DNA from: Massilia forsythiae
Lineage (GTDB): Bacteria > Pseudomonadota > Gammaproteobacteria > Burkholderiales > Burkholderiaceae_D
NCBI RefSeq assembly: GCF_012849555.1
Contig: NZ_CP051686.1
Location: forward strand, 52,583-116,582
Length of the DNA: 64,000 nucleotides
Direction: 5' to 3'
Part shown: positions 59,241-64,000 of the stretch, one piece after another
Layout of the letters: every line of letters starts with the position of its first letter
Numbering within the stretch: position 1 is the stretch's first letter
Position numbers and translations under genes: made by a program
Notes under the pieces: generated by a model
Databases searched by the model: none
What the model was told of the DNA's origin: nothing
The model's input: only the letters and a program-made list of their open reading frames with translations

Positions 59241-60527
59241 CTACCCGCGCACGAACGCATCGCGGCCGGCGTAAGAGGCATCTCGACCCATCGCTTCTTC
59301 GATGCGCATCAGCTGGTTGTATTTTTCCACGCGCTCGCCGCGCGCAGGTGCCCCGGTCTTGAGGTGTCCTGTACCGAATCCGACCGTCATATCGGCAATG
59401 AAGCTGTCGACCGTTTCGCCGCTGCGATGGGAGACCATGGCGCCCCAACCGGCACGGTAGGCCAGTTCGACTGCGGCGCGCGTTTCGGTGAGGGTGCCGA
59501 TCTGGTTCGGTTTGATCAAAACGGCATTGGCGACGTCTTCCTGAATTCCGCGTTCGATGCGTTTGACGTTGGTCACGAACAGATCGTCGCCAACCAGTTC
59601 GACCTTTTTGCCCAGCCGTTTGTTCATCATGCGCCAGCCGGCCCAGTCGTCCTCCGCCAATCCGTCTTCCAGCACGGCGATCGGATAGCGTTCGATCCAT
59701 CCCTCGTACAGGTCGACCAGCCCGGCCGCATCGACCTTACGGCCCTCGCTGCGAAGGTGGTACAGGCCGTCCTCGTAAAAGCCGGACGACGCCGGATCGA
59801 GCGCCAGCACGATGTCGTCACCGGGTCGATAGCCTGCCTTTTCGATCGCTTCGAGGATTAATTCGACGGCCTCGGCGTTGCGCTTAAGGATAGGCGCGAA
59901 GCCGCCCTCATCCCCGACCGCCGTGTTGTAACCACGCTCCTTGAGGATGGTGCGCAGGCGATGGTAGATCTCGGCGCCGTAGCGTACGCCCTCGGCGAAC
60001 GTGGGGGCGCCGACGGGGGCGATCATGAATTCCTGAAAATCGGTCGCTTGCCAATTGGCGTGTACCCCGCCGTTGAGGATGTTGAACATCGGTACCGGCA
60101 TGCGTGGAGCGTGCGACGCGGACAGGGTACTGAACAAGGGCAAGCCCGCCGCCGCGGCGGCAGCGCGCGCCACAGCCAGACTCACGCCCAGAACGGCGTT
60201 CGCCCCCATCCTGCTTTTGTTCGGCGTACCGTCCAGCGCAATGAGAAGGGCATCGATGCCTTTCTGGTCGGTCGCGTCCTTGCCGGCAACGGCGGTGGCG
60301 ATCTCGCCATTGACGTGGGCGACGGCATTCTTCACGCCCTTTCCGTCGTAGCGGCGCGGCTCGGCGTCACGCAGTTCGACGGCTTCATGAATGCCGGTCG
60401 AAGCGCCCGAAGGCACGGCGGCGCGACCGACGACGCCGCATACCAGGCGCACGTCGACTTCAACCGTCGGGTTGCCGCGCGAGTCGAGGATCTCGCGCGC
60501 ATGGATGTCTTGAATGGCAGGATTCAT
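59241..60527 (-). CDS. eno: Enolase (accessory copy in fluoride island)
   Basis: A full-length 428-aa enolase: IHAREILDSRGNPTVEVDV at the start, PSGASTGIHEAVELRD, VGDEGGFAP, VGDDLFVTNVKRIERGI, the catalytic Lys in LIKPNQIGTLTETRAAV and SHRSGETVDSFIADM. It converts 2-phosphoglycerate to PEP and is the classic target of fluoride inhibition. The usual chromosomal copy sits near pyrG-kdsA, so this one is likely an additional, perhaps fluoride-tolerant or dosage copy; that is inference. The start at 60527 gives the standard length. Confidence 0.93.
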   Translation of the reverse strand: MNPAIQDIHAREILDSRGNPTVEVDVRLVCGVVGRAAVPSGASTGIHEAVELRDAEPRRYDGKGVKNAVAHVNGEIATAVAGKDATDQKGIDALLIALDGTPNKSRMGANAVLGVSLAVARAAAAAAGLPLFSTLSASHAPRMPVPMFNILNGGVHANWQATDFQEFMIAPVGAPTFAEGVRYGAEIYHRLRTILKERGYNTAVGDEGGFAPILKRNAEAVELILEAIEKAGYRPGDDIVLALDPASSGFYEDGLYHLRSEGRKVDAAGLVDLYEGWIERYPIAVLEDGLAEDDWAGWRMMNKRLGKKVELVGDDLFVTNVKRIERGIQEDVANAVLIKPNQIGTLTETRAAVELAYRAGWGAMVSHRSGETVDSFIADMTVGFGTGHLKTGAPARGERVEKYNQLMRIEEAMGRDASYAGRDAFVRG

Positions 60528-60655
60528 AAGAATTTCCAGGGTGAAAGCCGGCATCGAACGCGTGCCCGGATAAGTTTGCGGTTACTCTATCCCAGTTCGT
60601 CCGGGGGTTGCGCGCGACCCGGCCGGGACGCAGCCGATCCGAGGAGTGAGGCGCC

Positions 60656-61378
60656 ATGCACCGACTGATTTTGATCCGCCACGGCGAGTCCGCCTATAAC
60701 GCCGATAACCGCTTCACGGGGTGGACCGATGTCGACCTCACGCCGCTCGGCATGGCGCAGGCGCGGGCGGTGGGCGCGACGCTGCGCGCGGCGGGCGTGG
60801 CGATCGACGTCGCGTTCACATCGATGCTCAAGCGCACCATCCGCTCGCAATGGATCATCTGCGAAGCAATGGACCGCATGTGGCTGCCGATTGTGCCGGA
60901 CCCGCGCTTGAACGAACGCCATTACGGTGCCCTGACGGGGCTGAACAAGGCGACGGCCGAACGGGAATACGGCGCGGCGCAGGTCGCCGCCTGGCGCCGC
61001 TCGTTTGCCGTGGCGCCTCCGCCGATGGCGCTGCAAGATGCGCGCGCGTATGCGGATGATCCGCGTAACCGCGGTGCCCGGGCAGGCGAGATCGTGCTGA
61101 GCGAAAGTCTGGAAGATGTGGTTCGGCGCGTGCGGCCGTTTTGGGAAGAGCTGGCGGCGCCGGCGCTGCGCGAGCGACGGGGCGTCGTCATCCAGGCGCA
61201 CGGCAACACCATCCGCGCGCTGATCAAGCATCTGGAAGGAATGAGCGACGACGACATCGCCACGCTCGACGTGCCGAACGCCACGCCGGTCGTCTACGAG
61301 TTCGACGCGGATATGCACGTGCGCCGTCGGTACGACATGCCGGCCGTGAGCGACGAAGGCCGGCACTCGCTGTTCTGA
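60656..61378 (+). CDS. gpmA: 2,3-bisphosphoglycerate-dependent phosphoglycerate mutase
   Basis: A 240-aa dPGM: LILIRHGESAYNADNRFTGW with the phospho-His, TSMLKRTIRSQWII, NERHYGALTGLNKA, and VIQAHGNTIRALIKHLEG. It catalyses the step before enolase. Divergent from eno (128-bp gap) with GGAGTGAGGCGCC as ribosome site. With enolase and the second histidine phosphatase it forms a lower-glycolysis set attached to the fluoride exporters. Confidence 0.94.
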   Translation: MHRLILIRHGESAYNADNRFTGWTDVDLTPLGMAQARAVGATLRAAGVAIDVAFTSMLKRTIRSQWIICEAMDRMWLPIVPDPRLNERHYGALTGLNKATAEREYGAAQVAAWRRSFAVAPPPMALQDARAYADDPRNRGARAGEIVLSESLEDVVRRVRPFWEELAAPALRERRGVVIQAHGNTIRALIKHLEGMSDDDIATLDVPNATPVVYEFDADMHVRRRYDMPAVSDEGRHSLF

Positions 61379-61403
61379 TCGGGCCGGCGGCCGAGCCGTG
61401 TTT

Positions 61404-62819
61404 CTAGCGCACGCTTGCCAGGACGGCTTTGGCCGGGTCGGCCGGCGCATCGCCTTCCATCACCAGGATGCGGCTGGCGCCGGGATCCTTGGCCGACAGG
61501 GCGCTCGCAACCTCGCGCATCGGGCCGATGGCGGTGCCGTTTGCCATGCCCTTCGGATTGGTCTTGAAGCGCGCCACCGGCATCGCCTGACCGCTCGCGT
61601 ATACCGAATACACGGTGTCCGGCTTCAGGGAAAACAACGACACCTCCAGCGCATCGGTCAGCCCCAGGTTGCGCGCCACCACGAAGCCGGTGGCGCCGCC
61701 GCCGGCCGGGCGCAGTGCGATGTTGACGGGCTCGGCGTTGGCGCGCGGCACCAGGTTGGTCGTGCCGGCGCCGGCCGGCACCGCGTGCGAGACGTAGACC
61801 AGCGCCTGCGGCGCCTGGCCCACCGGCGCGTGCGCCACCACCTTGTTGGCGGCGGTGTCGATGACGTCCACGCCGTCGCCGTTTTCCAGGCCGACGTAGA
61901 CGCGGCTGTCGTCGTCGGAACGCCAGACGCCGTGCGGCAGGGCGCCGGTGGGAATGGTCGCCACCAGCGCCGGCGCGTCGCCGGTGCTGTACACCTTGAC
62001 CACGTTCTCGCCGCCGACCGTCACATAGGCGCGCACGCCGGCCGGGGTGCGCGCGAACGCCAGGTGGTTCGTGATCAGGCCGGTGTCGATCACGCCCTTC
62101 ACCGATTGCGTCGCGACGTCGATTCGGGTGACCTTGCCCACGTCCTTGTGCGTCATCCACACTTCCTTGAAGTCCGGCGAGAATTGCAGGAAGGGCGAGA
62201 ACGGGCTGGTCACGGGGATGTGCTTGACGACCTGGTGCGATTTGACGTCGACGACATCGACCACCGGGTTGAAGCTCGAGACGACGAAGGCCAGCCTGCC
62301 GTCCGGGTGGAACATCACCATGCCAGGCCCGCCGGTGGTCTGGATGCGACGCGTTTCCTTGAAGGTGGCCGGGTCGATGACGGAAATATAGTCTTCGCCT
62401 CGCACCACCACCCAGACCTCGCGTCCGTCCGCCGTGAAGAAGCCTTCGTGCGGCGAGCGGCCGATGTAGGTGACGCCCTTGACCTTGTTCGTGGCGGTGT
62501 CGATGAAGGTGACGGAATTGGAACCGTTGGCGATCGCGATCAGCGTCTTGTGGTCCGGCGAGAAGCCCAGGCCGTGCACGTTGACCTCGCCCTTGTACAG
62601 CGGCGAGAGCACGTCCGGGCGCAGGTTGCCCAGACGGATCTGGCCCAGCAGGGTGTTGGTGGACGGGTCGATCACCGAGACCGTGTTGCTGTTCTGGTCG
62701 GCGGTGTAGACGCGGTCCTGGGCGCTTGGGAGGGCGTGGGCGGGGGTGAGGGCGCCGGCCAGTACGATGGCGAGTGCGGCGGCACGGATGGTGGTGCCGG
62801 CAAATTTAGTGCGTTGCAT
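61404..62819 (-). CDS. YncE-like beta-propeller (YVTN repeat) secreted protein
   Basis: A 471-aa exported protein: signal peptide (LAIVLAGALTPAHA), then repeated blade motifs such as RVYTADQNSNTVSVIDPSTN, TLIAIANGSNSVTFIDTATN and EVWVVVRGEDYISVIDPATF. The last about 120 residues form a separate domain (GLTDALEVSLFSLKPDTVYS). Start taken at 62819, directly before the signal peptide; it overlaps the DUF305 gene by 14 bp. Possibly metal- or ligand-binding at the cell surface; function unknown. Confidence 0.85.
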   Translation of the reverse strand: MQRTKFAGTTIRAAALAIVLAGALTPAHALPSAQDRVYTADQNSNTVSVIDPSTNTLLGQIRLGNLRPDVLSPLYKGEVNVHGLGFSPDHKTLIAIANGSNSVTFIDTATNKVKGVTYIGRSPHEGFFTADGREVWVVVRGEDYISVIDPATFKETRRIQTTGGPGMVMFHPDGRLAFVVSSFNPVVDVVDVKSHQVVKHIPVTSPFSPFLQFSPDFKEVWMTHKDVGKVTRIDVATQSVKGVIDTGLITNHLAFARTPAGVRAYVTVGGENVVKVYSTGDAPALVATIPTGALPHGVWRSDDDSRVYVGLENGDGVDVIDTAANKVVAHAPVGQAPQALVYVSHAVPAGAGTTNLVPRANAEPVNIALRPAGGGATGFVVARNLGLTDALEVSLFSLKPDTVYSVYASGQAMPVARFKTNPKGMANGTAIGPMREVASALSAKDPGASRILVMEGDAPADPAKAVLASVR

Positions 62820-63249
62820 GGACTTCCTTATCGGTATGGGTGGTCGTGCCGGCGTCGTGGCGTTGCAGCCAGGCCCGCATGACATTGATTTCATTTTGTT
62901 GCTCAGCGATGATGCCTTGCGCCAGGTTGCGCAATTCCGGATCGGTGCCGTGCACCAGGATGGCCTTGGCCATGTCGATCGCGCCCTGGTGATGCGGGAT
63001 CATCATCGTGACGAAGTCGTGGCCAGGGTCCCCGTTCATCGGCGCACGGCGCATGTCGTCGTCCATCACGGCCATGGCGTCGTCGGCCAGGGCCGCGTAC
63101 GGCTTGGCGCTGCTGGCGACGAAGGCGGGCGGGGCGGCGCTTGCGATCGTGCTCGCATGCGCGTGCATGTGTGCGGGCATGAACGGCATGTCCTGGGCGG
63201 CGCAGGCGCCGGCCCACAGGCAGGCGGCAAGCAAATACATCGGTTTCAA
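62806..63249 (-). CDS. DUF305 (ferritin-like, copper-associated) exported protein
   Basis: A 147-aa protein with signal peptide (LLAACLWAGACAAQ) and the DUF305 core MNGDPGHDFVTMMIPHHQGAIDMAK, IIAEQQNEINVMRAWL. Such proteins are often found in copper-responsive operons. A TTG start at 63249 is preferred because GGAGGG lies 6 nt before it; ATG at 63240 is too far from the ribosome site. It overlaps the stop of the anti-sigma gene. Confidence 0.85.
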   Translation of the reverse strand: MKPMYLLAACLWAGACAAQDMPFMPAHMHAHASTIASAAPPAFVASSAKPYAALADDAMAVMDDDMRRAPMNGDPGHDFVTMMIPHHQGAIDMAKAILVHGTDPELRNLAQGIIAEQQNEINVMRAWLQRHDAGTTTHTDKEVHATH

Positions 63250-64000
63250 ACGGGTCCCTCCAGTTGTTCGTAGACGGCGGTCGCGACGCGCGCGAGTTCG
63301 CCCTTGTCGATGCCGGCCGACAGCGCATAGCCGAATTTGCCGTCGATCCAGTAAAACACGTTGACCGGGCCTTCCTTGGCGAACCGGAAGCCCGTGTCCT
63401 TGTTCTGCGCCTGCTCGGTCGAGACGTACAACGTCAGGCGCTGGCCGGCGCCGTCGTGGTACATGAATTGCGCCACCGGCCCGCTGGCGCCGGGCAGCAG
63501 GCGCCCCCGATCAGTTCGTAGCCGAGCTTGCCGAGGTGCGGTGGATGGATTTTGCTGCCCAGGCGCTTGGACAGCCATGCCACCAGCTGGTCTTCCTGGT
63601 CGGCGCCGACTTCCACCGGGCGCCGCACGTCCGGGCTGTAGACCACGTGGGCGATGGCAGCCTGGTGTGCCAGGCCCGAGAATGCCGGCTGGGGGAAGGG
63701 CGCGCCCGCCTCGATCGACGCCAGACGATGATCGCGTTCGGCGGCGCCGCGCAGGCTCCAGCCGCCGCCGCCGCCGAGCAGCGCCAGCGCCAGGCCGGCG
63801 GCCAGCGCCTGCCAGGGCCAATGCCGTACGTCGCGCAGGCCGGGGCGGGCGCGCAGCGGCGCGGCCAGGCGCGCCGGCAGCGGTTCGTCGAGCACGGGGT
63901 CGAACAGCGCGTGCAGCGCGTCGTTCTGACCGATCCACGCCCGCACGCGCGCGGCGTCGTCCGGGCGCGCGGCCAAGTAGGCGTCGACCTCGGCACGCCG
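63246..64000 (-). CDS. Anti-sigma factor, partial, with an apparent frameshift
   Basis: The gene enters from beyond the window (AEVDAYLAARPDDAARVRAW). One membrane span (WPWQALAAGLALALLGGGGG) follows, then a periplasmic domain ending VFYWIDGKFGYALSAGIDKG. The frame changes at a C5 run (63504-63508): adding one base joins KLGYELIGG to RLLPGASGPVAQFMYHDGAG. This is the form of ECF anti-sigma factors; the sigma gene is expected just outside. The indel lies in a homopolymer and may be a sequence error. Confidence 0.75.
   Translation of the reverse strand, partial: ACRGRRLLGRAPGRRRARAGVDRSERRAARAVRPRARRTAAGAPGRAAARPPRPARRTALALAGAGRRPGAGAARRRRRLEPARRRRTRSSSGVDRGGRALPPAGILGPGTPGCHRPRGLQPGRAAPGGSRRRPGRPAGGMAVQAPGQQNPSTAPRQARLRTDRGRLLPGASGPVAQFMYHDGAGQRLTLYVSTEQAQNKDTGFRFAKEGPVNVFYWIDGKFGYALSAGIDKGELARVATAVYEQLEGPV

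Noticed and set aside
60528..60655. A second fluoride riboswitch between eno and gpmA
   Set aside because: None of the conserved aptamer blocks (GATGG, ACCGC, CTGATG) occur in order on either strand.
1..64000. tRNA, rRNA or CRISPR loci
   Set aside because: No cloverleaf-like gene, rRNA segment or repeat-spacer array was recognised by eye; a covariance-model search would be decisive for small RNAs.

Overview
The window is high-GC DNA with betaproteobacterial gene families, such as a SorAB sulfite dehydrogenase, MocR and LysR regulators and Tn21-type mercury genes. The best guess is Burkholderiales, probably an Oxalobacteraceae such as Massilia or a relative; this is inference from gene content and codon use, not a phylogeny. 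No rRNA, tRNA or CRISPR was seen. The middle carries a complete plasmid maintenance block, so the window is either part of a large secondary replicon or a plasmid integrated in a chromosome.

Region by region: (1) 1-11.2 kb is a cryptic, probably lipid-related biosynthetic cluster made of two divergent operons. The minus operon has a 2OG-Fe(II) oxygenase, a GNAT-like protein, a membrane desaturase, an unrecognised 396-aa protein and an acyl-activating ligase cut by the window edge. The plus operon has a penicillin-acylase-type hydrolase, a PLP aminotransferase and a sterol-desaturase-type oxygenase, followed by a MocR regulator. (2) 11.7-15.5 kb holds three nested or tandem copies of one IS3-family element; two lie head to tail 2 bp apart and create a textbook junction promoter. 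(3) 15.5-18.6 kb has two paralogous histidine kinases around a CheY-like receiver. (4) 18.6-25.8 kb is a scrambled accessory island. It has a complete and a truncated IS407-type element, a decayed KAP-type NTPase, a nitrilase-fold gene with a small partner, another IS3 copy and two gene remnants. It resembles a damaged defence island.

(5) 25.8-30.7 kb is a Tn21-type mercury transposon (merR-TPCADE, a DUF3330-like gene, tnpR) with its left inverted repeat but no tnpA or right repeat. (6) 31-45 kb is the plasmid backbone: a tyrosine recombinase, ParA and ParB, a probable replication initiator, ten copies of a 15-bp palindrome in two clusters around rep, a second partition system (actin-like ATPase plus a small adaptor), small genes and a large tyrosine integrase. 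A conserved promoter-plus-palindrome module is found both upstream of this integrase and upstream of the KAP gene 23.5 kb away.

(7) 45.8-54.8 kb is a sulfite and sulfur-anion region: a LysR gene broken by a stop codon, SorAB, malate dehydrogenase, a TDT-type exporter, a uracil-DNA-glycosylase-like protein, an AcfC-like binding protein, a YeiH-type exporter and an intact LysR. (8) 54.8-56.2 kb is a FetAB-type ABC pair. (9) 56.2-61.4 kb is a fluoride-resistance island: CrcB/Fluc, a DUF190 protein and a CLC-F antiporter behind a clear fluoride riboswitch, plus extra copies of enolase and phosphoglycerate mutase, enolase being the classic fluoride target. (10) 61.4-64 kb has a beta-propeller protein, a DUF305 protein and an anti-sigma factor running off the edge.

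Two genes (32.5 kb and 63.5 kb) are broken only by one apparently missing base in a run of five C, which looks like assembly or sequencing error rather than decay.
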